A stretch of DNA of 52,328 nt from Thermomicrobiales bacterium (lineage in GTDB: Bacteria > Chloroflexota > Chloroflexia > Thermomicrobiales > CADCWN01): NCBI GenBank assembly GCA_030446685.1, contig JAUJMV010000033.1:1-52328 (forward strand). Reading direction: 5' to 3'. A program made the translations under genes and the position numbers. This document shows positions 8,101 through 16,392 of this stretch, one piece after another. The notes below the pieces were generated by a model that did not search any database, was not told the origin of the DNA, and saw nothing but the letters and a program-made list of their open reading frames with translations. The first letter of the stretch is position 1. Every line of letters starts with the position of its first letter.

Positions 8101-8616
8101 TTACTCTGGACTTGTTTGAGCCACCGCGGTCGCGCGCCGGAATAGCCCAAGTCCGTAACCCAGCATTTCAGCCAGTGCCTCTACCTCGGCATCCGTCCAG
8201 ATCGGTTTGTACTGCTTGCCTGACGGTGTTACTGACGGAGGATTTGTTCCCCAGAACAGCTTGTCGTAGACGATGTAGACACGCTCCCGATCCCGATCGC
8301 ACATCCGATCACCGATAGATACAGCGACATCGCTGCACAAGTTCCACGCCGCCAGGCAACCAGCGCAGTCTATCCCCTTCTGCTGCGGTCGTTCGAGCCA
8401 ACGCGCGACCGCATCGAGGTCGTGCAGAATCGGATCCTCCTCCTTGACCCGCAAGCCGAGGGCGTCGGCATGAGCGCGCAGATGCGCCAGGTCTGAGAAG
8501 GTCGGCACGCGCCCGGCGCCATCAATGACCACCCCATCCGGGTCGTTTGAGTACCAGATGAGGTATGCATCCTTCCGGTCGAGCCGGTACCAGCAAGCGT
8601 AGTATTTGGTACTCAT
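8101..8616 (-). CDS. hypothetical protein inside the threonine operon
   Basis: 171 residues, not recognised. ATG at 8616 lies 21 bp after the asd stop. It begins TKYYACWYRLDRKDAYLIWY, is rich in Trp, Tyr and Cys (CAGCLAAWNLC), and shows no signal peptide or membrane segment. Its base composition is visibly less GC-rich and its codon choice more mixed than in hom and asd on either side, suggesting later acquisition. The overall look (small, acidic, aromatic-rich) is like many cytoplasmic accessory or immunity-type proteins, but no family can be named. Position implies cotranscription with asd and hom. Confidence 0.75.
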   Translation of the reverse strand: MSTKYYACWYRLDRKDAYLIWYSNDPDGVVIDGAGRVPTFSDLAHLRAHADALGLRVKEEDPILHDLDAVARWLERPQQKGIDCAGCLAAWNLCSDVAVSIGDRMCDRDRERVYIVYDKLFWGTNPPSVTPSGKQYKPIWTDAEVEALAEMLGYGLGLFRRATAVAQTSPE

Positions 8617-8637
8617 CTCGCCCGGAACCCTTCTCCC

Positions 8638-9726
8638 TTACCGTGCCGAAGCCGACAACCGGCCGCCGACCGCCGGGAGATGCCTCTGCGCGACCAGCAT
8701 CTCGGCGTTGAGGATCGAGGCGCCGGCCGCGCCGCGGATCGTATTATGCCCGAGCAGGACGAACTTGTAGCCGAGGATCGGGCAGGGGCGCAGCCGCCCG
8801 ACAACGGTCGCCATGCCGCGCTCGCGGTCGCGGTCGAGGGCCGGCTGCGGGCGGTCGGGCGCGTCGAGGAGGATCACGGGCCGGCGGGGGGCGCTCGGCA
8901 GGCCCAACTCCTGCGGCGGGCCGCTGAAGGCGCGCAGCGCCGCCGCGACCTCGTCCAGTTCGGCCGGGCGCGCGAGCCGGACGGAGACCGACTCGGTGTG
9001 GCCGTCGCGCACGGGGACGCGGGTGCAGGTGGCGCTGACGGCGATCCCGGCGTCGGTGAAGCCGCGCGCCTCGTCGTAGCCGCCGAGGATCTTGCGCGTC
9101 TCGGTCGCCATCTTCTCCTCTTCGCCGCCGATGTAGGGGACAACGTTGTCGAGCATGTCGAGCGACGGCACGCCCGGGTAGCCGGCGCCGGAGACCGCCT
9201 GCAAGGTCGTCACCAGCGCGGCGTCGAGGCCGAAGGCGTCCTGCAGCGGCTTGAGGGCCAGCATCAGGTGGATGGTCGAGCAGTTGGGGTTGGTCACCAG
9301 CGAGCCGGACCAGCCGCGCTCGCGTCGCTGACGCTCCAGCGCCGCCGCGTGGCCGGCGTTGACCTCCGGCACGATCAGCGGCACGTCCGGGGCCATCCGG
9401 TGGCTGCGCGCGTTGCTGAAGACGGCGTGCCCGGCGGCGGCCAGCGCCGCCTCGGTCTCGCCCGCGACCTCGGCGGGCAGGGCGGAGAAGAGGATCGGGC
9501 TGGTCAGGCGCTCGTCCGGGGCGAGGAGCGGCAGATCGCGCGCGCCGTCCGGCACGCCGCCCGGCAGCCGCCACTCGACCGCCTCGCCGTAGGGCCGCCC
9601 CGCGCGCCGCTCCGAGCCGACGACCTCGCGCAGCTCGAACCAGGGGTGCCCGTCCAGCAGTTGCACGAACCGCTGCCCTACCGCGCCTGTTGCGGCCAAG
9701 ACGCCGACCGGGATGCGCTCATTCAT
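8638..9726 (-). CDS. asd: aspartate-semialdehyde dehydrogenase
   Basis: Reduces beta-aspartyl phosphate to the semialdehyde, feeding the lysine, threonine and methionine routes. 362 residues. [13 protein letters not shown] is the NADP-binding loop; Cys149 in TNPNCSTI is the catalytic thiol; [11 protein letters not shown] and [12 protein letters not shown] supply the active-site Gln, Arg and His. The length and the motif set match the archaeal/Chloroflexi-type enzyme. ATG at 9726 overlaps the preceding gene's stop by eight bases, and its RBS (AAGGAGGAAGG) lies inside that gene, so translation is coupled. Confidence 0.94.
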   Translation of the reverse strand: MNERIPVGVLAATGAVGQRFVQLLDGHPWFELREVVGSERRAGRPYGEAVEWRLPGGVPDGARDLPLLAPDERLTSPILFSALPAEVAGETEAALAAAGHAVFSNARSHRMAPDVPLIVPEVNAGHAAALERQRRERGWSGSLVTNPNCSTIHLMLALKPLQDAFGLDAALVTTLQAVSGAGYPGVPSLDMLDNVVPYIGGEEEKMATETRKILGGYDEARGFTDAGIAVSATCTRVPVRDGHTESVSVRLARPAELDEVAAALRAFSGPPQELGLPSAPRRPVILLDAPDRPQPALDRDRERGMATVVGRLRPCPILGYKFVLLGHNTIRGAAGASILNAEMLVAQRHLPAVGGRLSASAR

Positions 9727-10237
9727 GCCTTCCTCCTTGCTGCGATGCGTGCCGCTCCCAGGCTGCCCATACGTCGTCGGCGATTTGCGCGTAGTCTGTT
9801 GCGGGTCCGGCCAGTGCGCCATCGAACCAGCGGACGAACTCCTCATGGATGATGCGGCGCGCGTCGGCGACTGATCGCGCTTCACCTAGCCGCGGCAGGA
9901 TTGTGCCCGCCTCGGGTTCATACTCATCCTCGGGCGCACCAGCACCACTGAGACCGATGGGATCGTGCTGATAGAGGATGGCGACGACCTCACCGTACAC
10001 GTCTCCGTACTTTGCCTTGAGCTGCTGCCGTCCGGGGCGGAGCGGCAGCGCGGCGCAGTGTCGCCCGATCTTCATTACCTCGTCCACCAGGGTATCGAGG
10101 TTCTGGGCGCGGCGCTCCTCGCGGGCGAGGCGCTCGCGCAGCGCGGTGATCACTGCCTGGGTGATCGTCTCCCCGGTGTGCGCCGCGACCGCCCGCGCCA
10201 GACGATCGGCTTCCGGGTCTTTGATGCTCAAGGGCAT
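9719..10237 (-). CDS. VapB-like antitoxin domain fused to an unknown acidic domain
   Basis: 172 residues from ATG 10237 (an ATG three codons upstream is possible). Residues 1 to about 65 look like a VapB/PSK-type antitoxin: [38 protein letters not shown], then [12 protein letters not shown], the segment that normally precedes the PIN-binding tail. The PIN-binding tail is replaced by an acidic domain ([47 protein letters not shown]). The second half has the look of a widespread uncharacterised domain. No PIN toxin is adjacent. It sits between lysC and asd, overlapping asd, so it is expressed with the threonine operon. Confidence 0.75.
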   Translation of the reverse strand: MPLSIKDPEADRLARAVAAHTGETITQAVITALRERLAREERRAQNLDTLVDEVMKIGRHCAALPLRPGRQQLKAKYGDVYGEVVAILYQHDPIGLSGAGAPEDEYEPEAGTILPRLGEARSVADARRIIHEEFVRWFDGALAGPATDYAQIADDVWAAWERHASQQGGRHE

Positions 10238-10330
10238 GTCTTCCATCCTGTATCGAGAAGGGTCTATCCGGGACGATAACGCCCCGCGGCGCGGCGCGTC
10301 AAGGAGATGCGAGTGGCCTGCCTGGGCGTA

Positions 10331-11799
10331 TTAGTCATCGCCCACCGCGGCGATCTGCCGTGCCTGGTCCGCCGCCTCGTCGCCGTCCCGGCGTTCGCCC
10401 GTCCCCGGCGGCGCGGCGATCAGGTCGTCGTGGAGGGCGCGCATGGCGCGGCCCTCGTCGCCGGCGGGGAGGACGCAGGAGATGTTCAACTCCGAGCCGC
10501 CCTGGGCGATCGCCAGGATGTTGCAGCCGTGGCGGCCGAGCGTGCCGAAGACGCGCCCGGCGACGCCGGGGCTGCCGCGCATCCCCGCGCCGACCACTGC
10601 CAGGATGCAGACCTCGCGCTCAACGCTGACGGAGGAGAGCTCGCCGCGCGCCAGTTCGTCGGCGAACTCCCCTCCAGCGCCACCCGCAGCCGCTCGCCCG
10701 CCTCGGCCGGGACGACGAAGCAGACGTTGTGCTCGGACGACGACTGCGACATCAGGAGGATGTTGGCGTCGCAGGCGGCGAGGACGGCGCAGGCCCGCGC
10801 GACGATCTTCGGCCCGCCGACCAGCCCGGCCCCTCGACCGTGACCATGACGGCGCGGCCGATCGAGGTGATGGCGCGCACCGCGCCGCGCACCGGCGGGG
10901 CGTAGGATTCGATGCGGGTGCCGGGGAAGGCTGGCTCGAAGGTGTTGAGGATGCGGATCGGGATGTCCTTGGCGGCGGCGGGGAGGATCGTGCGCGGATG
11001 GATCACCTTCGCGCCGAAGTAGGAGAGTTCCGCCGCCTCGGCGTAGCTGAGCGCCGGGAGGGGGCGGGCGTCGGGGACGAGGCGGGGGTCGGCGGTGAGG
11101 ACGCCGTTGACGTCGGTCCAGATCCAGACCTCGTCCGCGTCGAGGGCGTGCCCGAGGATGCTGGCGGAGAAGTCGGAGCCGCCCCGCCCGAGGGTCGTCG
11201 TCGCGCCGTCCGGGGTGGCGCCGACGAAGCCGCCGAGGACCGGCACCGTCCCGGCGGCGAGGAGCGGGCGCAAGGCCGCCGCGGCGCGGTCGGTGGTGGC
11301 GGCGAGGTCGGGGTTGGCCGAGCCGAAGCGGTCGTCGGTGACGATCACGCGCTCGGCGGCGACCGCCTGGGCGGCGACGCCGCGCTCGCGCAGGACGCCG
11401 GCGAGGATCGGGATCAGGCAGCCCTCGCCCCAGCCGGCGACGCGGTCGAGGCTGCGGGGGCTGAGTTCGTCCAAGAGGGCCACGCCGGTGAGGCTGCGGC
11501 GGAGCTGCGCCAGCCGGGTCGCGACCTCGCGGTGGACCTCCTGCCGGGTGGCGGGGTCGTCGAGCGCGTCCTCGATCGCCGCGAAGTGCTGCTCGCGCAA
11601 GGCCCGCAGGGCGGCGCGCAACTCCCCGGCGCCCCTGGGCGGCGGCCTGGGCCGCCGCCAGCAGCCGGTCGGTCACCCCGCGCATCGCCGAGGCGACGAC
11701 GACGACCGGGCGGTCGCGGTGGGTCGCGACGATCGCGGCCGCCGCCCGCAGTTGCCGCCCGCCGCCCACCGACGTGCCGCCGAACTTCATGACCAGCAT
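10331..11799 (-). pseudogene. lysC: aspartokinase, reading frame broken by three indels
   Basis: Phosphorylates aspartate, the first step of the aspartate family. ATG at 11799 follows GGAGGGAAC. Frame 1 begins MLVMKFGGTSVGGG (kinase motif KFGGTS) and is lost near 11635. A second frame carries VGWGEGCLIPI-like sequence, FVGATPDGATTTLGRGGSDFSA (substrate loop) and ALSYAEAAELSYFGAKVIHP to about 10830. The first frame then returns for the first ACT domain (ANILLMSQSSSEHNVCFVV) to about 10680. A third frame finishes the second ACT domain (GCNILAIAQGGSELNISCVLP). All domains are intact apart from the indels, several in C-runs, so sequencing error is likelier than decay. The two ACT domains imply allosteric control. 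Confidence 0.88.
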
Positions 11800-11812
11800 C
11801 GTTCCCTCCGGG

Positions 11813-11922
11813 GAGGACTGAGTGCTGAGGACTGAGTGCGAAGTGAGAAGGACCGAAGAAGTAAGCAGAGCATCGCGGCGAAATCCTACTGCCCCGTTCT
11901 CATCACCCAGTCCTCATTCCTA
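11813..11922. repeat. inverted heptamer repeat in the lysC leader
   Basis: Left block 11813-11846 reads as period-7 words GAGGACT, GAGTGCT, GAGGACT, GAGTGCG. The inverted right block ends near 11922 (CACCCAGTCCTCATTCC). It lies between the attenuator terminator and the lysC RBS, so it is transcribed only when the terminator is read through. Confidence 0.7.
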
Positions 11923-11941
11923 AACCCTTCGCCCTCCCAAA

Positions 11942-11971
11942 CAAAAATGCAGAGGAACGAATCCTCTGCAT
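11942..11971 (-). terminator. intrinsic terminator of the threonine attenuator
   Basis: On the minus strand a perfect 10-bp stem (ATGCAGAGGA/TCCTCTGCAT) with a five-base loop is followed at once by TTTTGTTT. It lies 28 bp past the leader-peptide stop codon and about 145 bp before lysC. In this GC-rich sequence an A/T-containing stem plus T-run stands out as a true intrinsic terminator. Confidence 0.9.
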
Positions 11972-11998
11972 CCACCGGCGCGATTGACTGGTCGGGCG

Positions 11999-12088
11999 CT
12001 ACGATGCCACACCGCAGCGCCCGCCCGGTCTCGCCGGTGGGCGCGTAATGGTAGTGGTGGTCATCGTCGTGGCCGCGACCAGCGGCAT
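11999..12088 (-). CDS. thrL-like: threonine operon leader peptide
   Basis: 29 codons, ATG 12088 to TAG. It contains the run AATTMTTTTITR: seven Thr and one Ile within nine consecutive codons (ACG ACG ATG ACC ACC ACT ACC ATT ACG), followed by a Pro/Arg/Gly-rich tail. GGAG lies six bases before this ATG. An upstream in-frame ATG at 12100 would add MEKR, but it would coincide with the predicted transcription start, so the inner start is preferred. The peptide itself probably has no function; its translation rate would sense charged threonyl-tRNA, as thrL does. The gene is too short for routine gene calling. Confidence 0.87.
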   Translation of the reverse strand: MPLVAATTMTTTTITRPPARPGGRCGVAS

Positions 12089-12107
12089 GCGCTTCTCCAT
12101 GCCCGCT

Positions 12108-12136
12108 ATCCTACCGGGCGATCGGGTTGCTGTCAA
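12108..12136 (-). promoter_or_regulatory. sigma-70 promoter of the threonine operon
   Basis: Minus strand: TTGACA (-35, 12136-12131), a 17-bp spacer, TAGGAT (-10, 12113-12108). Transcription would begin near 12101, immediately upstream of the leader SD. This is an almost perfect consensus in a 70% GC background. Confidence 0.87.
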
Positions 12137-12204
12137 CCCCACGATGCCCCCCTGCTCGCGGCCGTGGCACGGTGACGGGTGCGCGACGTGGCGCGGGGCA
12201 GAAG

Positions 12205-12231
12205 CCGGGGGCGGGCCTCGCCCGCCCCCGG
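12205..12231 (-). terminator. terminator-like hairpin after the CHRD gene
   Basis: A perfect 12-bp GC stem (CCGGGGGCGGGC with its complement) and a three-base loop, 34 bp after the CHRD stop and about 70 bp before the threonine operon promoter. There is no T-run, but it separates the two transcription units. Confidence 0.6.
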
Positions 12232-12264
12232 TGAGCGCTTCGTGGATGGAATGTGAGAGGTGGC

Positions 12265-12753
12265 TTATTTGATCTGGCCGCGCACCTCGCCGGCGGGATA
12301 GGCGTCGGTGTGGATGTTGGTGTAGGCGTTGCCGGATTCCAGCGCGGCGACCAGATCGCTGAGCGGCTTGCCGGCGAGGGGGCCGCGCAGGTCCGCCGCC
12401 GTGATGGTGCCCTCGGCGAGGATGCCGTGGACGGTGCCGGTGGTCGGGATCTCGTTGACCGGCTTGTCGAACAGGAAGGCGACCACCGGGCCGTTCTGGC
12501 CCGCGGGCGCCAGGTGGATGTGCGCGAAGCGGATGCGGTCGAGGTTGGAGACGATCAGCTTGTAGTGGAGCGTGGCGCCGTCGTCGCTGAACTTGAAGAT
12601 CGCCTGGGATTGGGCCTCGGTGTCGACCGCCGGCGTCTGCACTTCCTGATCGCCGGTGCCGTGCGCGGTGAAGTTGTTGTTCGCGGCGACGGCCGCGCCG
12701 ACGGTGACGAGCAGGGTGAGCAGCGAGAGGATGAATAGCCGGGCCAGGCGCAT
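12265..12753 (-). CDS. secreted CHRD-domain protein
   Basis: 162 residues from ATG 12753 (RBS GAGGAGG). A signal peptide at about 1-24 (MRLARLFILSLLTLLVTVG, cleavage after AVAA) is followed by a CHRD (chordin-like) domain: QTPAVDTEAQSQAIFKF, LHYKLIVSNLDRIRFAHIHL, GPVVAFLF, then ALESGNAYTNIHTDAYPAGE and VRGQIK, the classic ending of the domain. CHRD proteins in bacteria are extracellular and their function is mostly unknown. It is a single gene ended by the hairpin at 12205. Confidence 0.9.
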   Translation of the reverse strand: MRLARLFILSLLTLLVTVGAAVAANNNFTAHGTGDQEVQTPAVDTEAQSQAIFKFSDDGATLHYKLIVSNLDRIRFAHIHLAPAGQNGPVVAFLFDKPVNEIPTTGTVHGILAEGTITAADLRGPLAGKPLSDLVAALESGNAYTNIHTDAYPAGEVRGQIK

Positions 12754-12977
12754 GGTCGCCTCCTCTTGGGTGTTCGAACAGCACGATGTCACGGCGACCA
12801 GATTCGACCGGTCGCCTGCTGGGATGATGAGCGCTCGATCGGGTATACGCCGTCAGCGGGGAATCGGATTGCTCTCAGGCGCACTCCTCCCCGCCCGCTG
12901 CCGTTGAGCCAGGTCCGGGAGGGTTGCATGAAGAGATCGGGCGCGAACCGGATCTTGCCGCCGCTGGTCCGCGACCC

Positions 12978-13481
12978 TTACCCGTCCGCGCGGGCGGTGT
13001 CGCGGCTGGCGCGCAGGTCCTTCGCGTGGCTGCGCTCGTGGTAGGCGATGATCTTGAAGATGCCCTCGACGGTGGTGTCGCCGGCGACGGGGTGGGCGGT
13101 GGGGCGGTCGAGGTCGGCGTCGGTCAGGCGGTCGAGCAGGGCCAGCGCCTGCCCGCGCGACTCCTCCAGCCGCGCCAGCAGTTGCTCGACGCTCTGCTCG
13201 CGGGCGCGGCGGATGCGGCCCTCGTTCCAGCGGTCGATGTCGAAGTCGGGCGTGTACCGGGGCGGCTGGCCCTCCATGGCCCCGGCGATCATCGGCAGCA
13301 TGCCCGCCTCGGCGTAGGCGACGTGGCCGATCAGATCCTTGGCGGTCCAGTGGCTCTCGTGGCCGACCCGCCGGTCCAGTTCCTCCGCGGTCAGCGCCCG
13401 CGCCGCCGCGAGGAACGTCTCCCGCGACGCCGCCAGCCGCTCGCGCAGCCGGGCCTTCCGCCCGCCTTCAGCCTCGATCAT
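12978..13481 (-). CDS. DinB-family protein
   Basis: 167 residues forming the DinB/YfiT four-helix bundle: RERLAASRETFLAAARALTA, WTAKDLIGHVAYAE with a metal-binding His, and a final YHERSHAKDLRASRD with two more His. These three His are the usual divalent-metal site. Family members are thiol-dependent transferases or of unknown function; no specific reaction can be assigned. ATG 13481 follows AAAGGAGG. The gap 12754-12977 upstream of the CHRD gene holds no gene I can support. Confidence 0.85.
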   Translation of the reverse strand: MIEAEGGRKARLRERLAASRETFLAAARALTAEELDRRVGHESHWTAKDLIGHVAYAEAGMLPMIAGAMEGQPPRYTPDFDIDRWNEGRIRRAREQSVEQLLARLEESRGQALALLDRLTDADLDRPTAHPVAGDTTVEGIFKIIAYHERSHAKDLRASRDTARADG

Positions 13482-13504
13482 TGCCCCGTCCTCCCTTTCC
13501 TCGT

Positions 13505-13637
13505 GTGGGCCGTGGGCGGTGGGCCGCGGGCGTGGAGCGATGGCGGACGACGTGGAGGCGGCTTATCCCTCCGTTCGCCCCGCGCTCCCCCGGCACTCGG
13601 CGGCCCGCGGCCCACCGCCCACAACCCACCGCCCGCG
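13505..13637. repeat. inverted heptamer repeat (GTGGGCG word)
   Basis: Left block 13505-13535 has period-7 words GTGGGCC, GTGGGCG, GTGGGCC, GCGGGCG. Right block 13600-13637 is the inverted series (CCGCCCA/CAACCCA words). The right block touches the response-regulator stop codon at 13638; the left block lies just beyond the DinB RBS. Confidence 0.85.
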
Positions 13638-14321
13638 TCACTCCGGCGCCGGCACCAGCCCCATCCGCACGGCGTAGACCGCGGCCTGGGTGCGGCTGAC
13701 GAGGCCGAGTTTGCTGAGGATCGCGCTGACGTAGACGCGCACGGTGCTGTCGCTCAGGTGCAGCTCGCGGGCGATCTCCTTGTTGCCGAGGCCGCGCGCG
13801 ATCAGGATCAGCACCTCGCGCTCGCGCGGGCTGAGCGCGCTGTCGCGCTCGGGTGCGCGCGGCGCGGCCATCTCCAGCACCAGCCGCTTGGCCGCGCGCG
13901 GGTCGAGGTGCGCCTCGCCGCGGTGCGCCGAGCGGACGGCGCGGATCACCTCGTCCGGTTCGGCGTCCTTCAGCAGGTAGCCGAGCGCGCCGGCCTTCAG
14001 CGCGCCGATGACGTGGTCCTCGTCCATGAAGGAGGTCAGGGCGATGATCTCGGTCTCACGCCGTTCGGCCTTGATCGCCGCCGTCGCGGCGATGCCGTCC
14101 AGTTCAGGCATCGCCAGATCCATCAGCACCACGTCCGGGGCCAGATCGCGCGCCAGTTGGACCGCCTCCTGGCCGTTGCGCGCCTCCCCGATCACAGTGA
14201 TGTCGTCGGTGATGTTGAGGTAGGAGCGCACGCCGTGCCGCACGATCGTGTGGTCGTCGGCGAGCAGCACGCGGATCGGCGGCTCGTGGGTGTCGGGCGC
14301 GGGCAGTTCTTCGATCGTCAT
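13638..14321 (-). CDS. NarL/FixJ-type response regulator, no adjacent kinase
   Basis: 227 residues. Receiver domain 17-135: acidic pair DD (22-23), phosphoacceptor Asp68 in VVLMDLAMP, ALTS switch Thr/Ser, LLKDAEPDE with the conserved Lys. LuxR-type HTH at about 160-222: LSPREREVLILIARGLGNKEIARELHLSDSTVRVYVSAILSKLG. No histidine kinase is in the window. It follows the HAD phosphatase by 42 bp and is probably cotranscribed. Its family is that of ComA, and a NarL-type dyad lies upstream of the Trp-peptide gene at 17953; a functional link is inference only. Confidence 0.92.
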   Translation of the reverse strand: MTIEELPAPDTHEPPIRVLLADDHTIVRHGVRSYLNITDDITVIGEARNGQEAVQLARDLAPDVVLMDLAMPELDGIAATAAIKAERRETEIIALTSFMDEDHVIGALKAGALGYLLKDAEPDEVIRAVRSAHRGEAHLDPRAAKRLVLEMAAPRAPERDSALSPREREVLILIARGLGNKEIARELHLSDSTVRVYVSAILSKLGLVSRTQAAVYAVRMGLVPAPE

Positions 14322-14363
14322 GGTTGGTGCCTTCTTCGTGCCGTTGTCCGGTCGCCGGCGCGA

Positions 14364-15206
14364 TCAGGGCCGGGCCGGCGTCGCGGCCGTCCCCAGTTCG
14401 GCCCGGAAGCGCGCGAGCAGCGCGGGGAGATCGTCGAGGATGTAGTCGGGCGCGATCGGGCCGCGCTCGGCCTCCTCGCGGGTCGAGACGCCGGTCAGGA
14501 CCATGATCGTCGCGAGGCCGGCGTTGATGCCGCCGAGGATGTCGGTGTCGAGGCGGTCGCCGAGCATCGCGACCTCGTCCGCGCCGAGGCCGAGCCGCGC
14601 CAGGGCCTGCTCCATCATCGGCGTCTCCGGCTTGCCGAGTGCGACCGGGCGGCGGTCGGTCGCCACCTCCAGGGCGGCGATCAGCGCGCCGGCGCCCGGC
14701 ACCAGCCCCTCCTCGGTCGGCAGGGTCTTGTCGGTGTTGGTGGCGATCCAGTCGGCCCCGGCGCGGATCGCCAGGCAGGCGCGGCGCAGCTTCTCGTAGG
14801 TCACGGCCCAGTCGCCGCTGGAGATCACCACCTGGGGCGCGTCCTCGTCCCAGACGTAGCCGGTGCCGTCGAGCAGCAGGTCGCGCAGCGGCTCCATGCA
14901 GACGCCGGAGAGGCGCGTGCCGGGGGGGTAATGTTCGCGCAGGTAGGTGAGGGCGACGACGCCGGAGGTGAGGATCGCCTCGGGAGGCGCCTGCACGCCC
15001 ATCGCGGCGAGCTTGGTGGTGTAGCCGGCCGGCAGGGTGGTCGAGTTGTTGGTCAGCAGCAGGTAGCGGATGCCCTGGCGGTCGAGAAATTGGAAGAACT
15101 CGACCAGCCCCGGCAGCGGCTGGTTGCCGCGGTAGAGAACGCCGTCCATGTCCATGATCAGGCCGCGCAGGTCGCGCAGCGGGCGGGGGGTGCGGGGGCT
15201 CGTCAT
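14364..15206 (-). CDS. HAD-IIA hydrolase (NagD/PNPase-like phosphatase)
   Basis: 280 residues. IMDMDGVLYRG carries the nucleophile Asp19 and acid Asp21; LLLTNNSTTLP is motif II; GKPETPMMEQAL contains the motif III Lys; MLGDRLDTDILGG is motif IV. The C2-type cap between motifs II and III identifies subclass IIA, whose members dephosphorylate small phosphate esters such as sugar phosphates, p-nitrophenyl phosphate or UMP. ATG 15206 follows GGAGGAAGG. Natural substrate unknown. The gap 15207-15380 contains a palindrome (CCCCAACGTTGGGG, 15310-15323) and no gene. Confidence 0.9.
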   Translation of the reverse strand: MTSPRTPRPLRDLRGLIMDMDGVLYRGNQPLPGLVEFFQFLDRQGIRYLLLTNNSTTLPAGYTTKLAAMGVQAPPEAILTSGVVALTYLREHYPPGTRLSGVCMEPLRDLLLDGTGYVWDEDAPQVVISSGDWAVTYEKLRRACLAIRAGADWIATNTDKTLPTEEGLVPGAGALIAALEVATDRRPVALGKPETPMMEQALARLGLGADEVAMLGDRLDTDILGGINAGLATIMVLTGVSTREEAERGPIAPDYILDDLPALLARFRAELGTAATPARP

Positions 15207-15380
15207 CCTTCCTCCAAGCGGTCGGGGCGCGGCACTGGCGCGGCGGGGCAAGCCCGGTCGCCGCCGGTAGCCTAGCACATCGGCGCGCGCGAGGGGAGTG
15301 GCCCCGGACCCCAACGTTGGGGGAGAGCCCCGCTGGATGCTGACAAGCAACCGATCGGAAAGGCGGCAGGAGGCGCGCGG

Positions 15381-16088
15381 TCAGTGTGGATCGAGGGGGC
15401 CGACGCCGTCGCCGGCCAGGAGCCCGATGCTGCCGGCGACCAACCCGTGCTCCCCGAGTGCGTACATCACGGTGATCGACGTGCCGGGCCGCGCGCCCTC
15501 CGGGGGCGGGCAGTCGCGTCCTTGCCCGCCGCCCTGCCCGGCCGGCGCGGTCGTCAGGGTCGTGCTGCGGTACTGCTCGCGGATGAGCGTGCCCCAATCG
15601 GGCGCGGTTCGGGCGGTGAGCGTGGCGTCCGCCGGCAGCAGCGGGGCGATCGCGGCGCGCGCCTCGTCGAGCGTGAGGGCGACCCCCTCGGCCAACTGGT
15701 AGTGGATGGCGCCGAGGATGCCGTCCGCGAAGCGCGCCTCGTACCGGCCCAGCGGGGCGTGGTACAGGGCGACCGTGATCGACCGCGGCGGATGCACGCC
15801 GCCGTTCGGCCTCGTGGACGTGGCGGCGATGGGCTGGCCGACGCGCGCCTCCCACCGCTCCCTGGTCAGCCCCAGCCCCGCCGATTGCAAGCGCGGGCAG
15901 GGTGTCGGCGTGGCAGCGCCCCCGGAGAGCGTTTGCCCCGGCAGGCCATTCAGCAGCACCAGCGCGACGGTAAGGGCGGCGATCAGAGCCGCGGAGGCGA
16001 CACCGAAGACGAGGTGACCTGTGCCCAGGCCGACCGGGCGCCAGCAGGCGCCTTGTCGCAGCTTGATCGCGCCACGCGATGATCGCAT
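15381..16088 (-). CDS. membrane-anchored hypothetical protein
   Basis: 235 residues, ATG 16088. One hydrophobic segment (about 26-47, LVFGVASAALIAALTVALVL) anchors the N-terminus, followed by a Thr/Pro linker (GGAATPTPCPRLQ) and an extracytoplasmic domain with LGLTRERWEARVG, ALTLDEARAAIAPLLP and a closing GTSITVMYALGEHGLVAGSIG. The repeated pattern of a Trp-containing helix and a short beta segment recalls periplasmic substrate-sensing proteins, but I cannot name a family. Possibly cotranscribed with the 60-residue membrane protein upstream. Confidence 0.7.
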   Translation of the reverse strand: MRSSRGAIKLRQGACWRPVGLGTGHLVFGVASAALIAALTVALVLLNGLPGQTLSGGAATPTPCPRLQSAGLGLTRERWEARVGQPIAATSTRPNGGVHPPRSITVALYHAPLGRYEARFADGILGAIHYQLAEGVALTLDEARAAIAPLLPADATLTARTAPDWGTLIREQYRSTTLTTAPAGQGGGQGRDCPPPEGARPGTSITVMYALGEHGLVAGSIGLLAGDGVGPLDPH

Positions 16089-16209
16089 TGCTCGCCTCTC
16101 GTCGCTCCTTTGCGATCGAAGGGGTGTGTGGAGTGGGCTGCCGCCGGTGGGTCCAAGGAAGGCCAACGACCGCAACAAACCGCTGGCTCGCGGGTCGGCC
16201 CCATAACGC

Positions 16210-16392
16210 TCAGATTTCTTCGCGTGGTAGAGGTGGCGTTGACCGCCGTGTCTCGGCAGGGCCGGAGGGTCGTCGCATCGCCCGCGCCGCGAGAAGCCAA
16301 GCGAGAAAGCCCAGCACGGCAAGCACGATGGTGATCATGATGATTAGGAGGATCAACAGGTGCCAGGGTTGGATCAGACCTAGACCGGGCAT
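16210..16392 (-). CDS. small single-span membrane protein
   Basis: 60 residues. ATG 16392 with an ideal RBS (AAGGAG, seven bases away). The N-terminus MPGLGLIQPWHLLILLI leads into a hydrophobic span to about residue 36, then a basic, Pro/Arg-rich tail. The start resembles TatA (PWELLIILLIVLL), but the FG hinge and amphipathic helix of TatA are missing, so a twin-arginine role is not supported. It lies between the isoprenyl synthase and the 235-residue membrane protein. Confidence 0.65.
   Translation of the reverse strand: MPGLGLIQPWHLLILLIIMITIVLAVLGFLAWLLAARAMRRPSGPAETRRSTPPLPREEI

Larger units (their letters stand above)
11942..12101 (-). promoter_or_regulatory. threonine transcription attenuator (thrL-type leader)
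   Basis: The transcribed leader contains the Thr-rich leader peptide, a 9-base segment CCACCGGCG (12040-12032) just after the Thr codons that is perfectly complementary to CGCCGGTGG (11980-11972) abutting the terminator stem, a second 7-bp pair (GGGCGCT 12022-12016 with AGCGCCC 12000-11994) and then the terminator. Allowing one mismatch, the first helix can extend into the 5' arm of the terminator (TGC), offering a possible antiterminator. By analogy with thr attenuation in enterobacteria, stalling at Thr codons when threonyl-tRNA is scarce would favour read-through into lysC. The switching order is inferred. Confidence 0.82.

Noticed and set aside
12205..12231. The CHRD hairpin as part of the threonine attenuator
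   Set aside because: It lies upstream of the -35 of the leader promoter and therefore cannot be in the attenuated transcript.
16210..16392. TatA translocase component
   Set aside because: Only the first 17 residues resemble TatA; the FG hinge and amphipathic helix are missing, and no tatC lies nearby.
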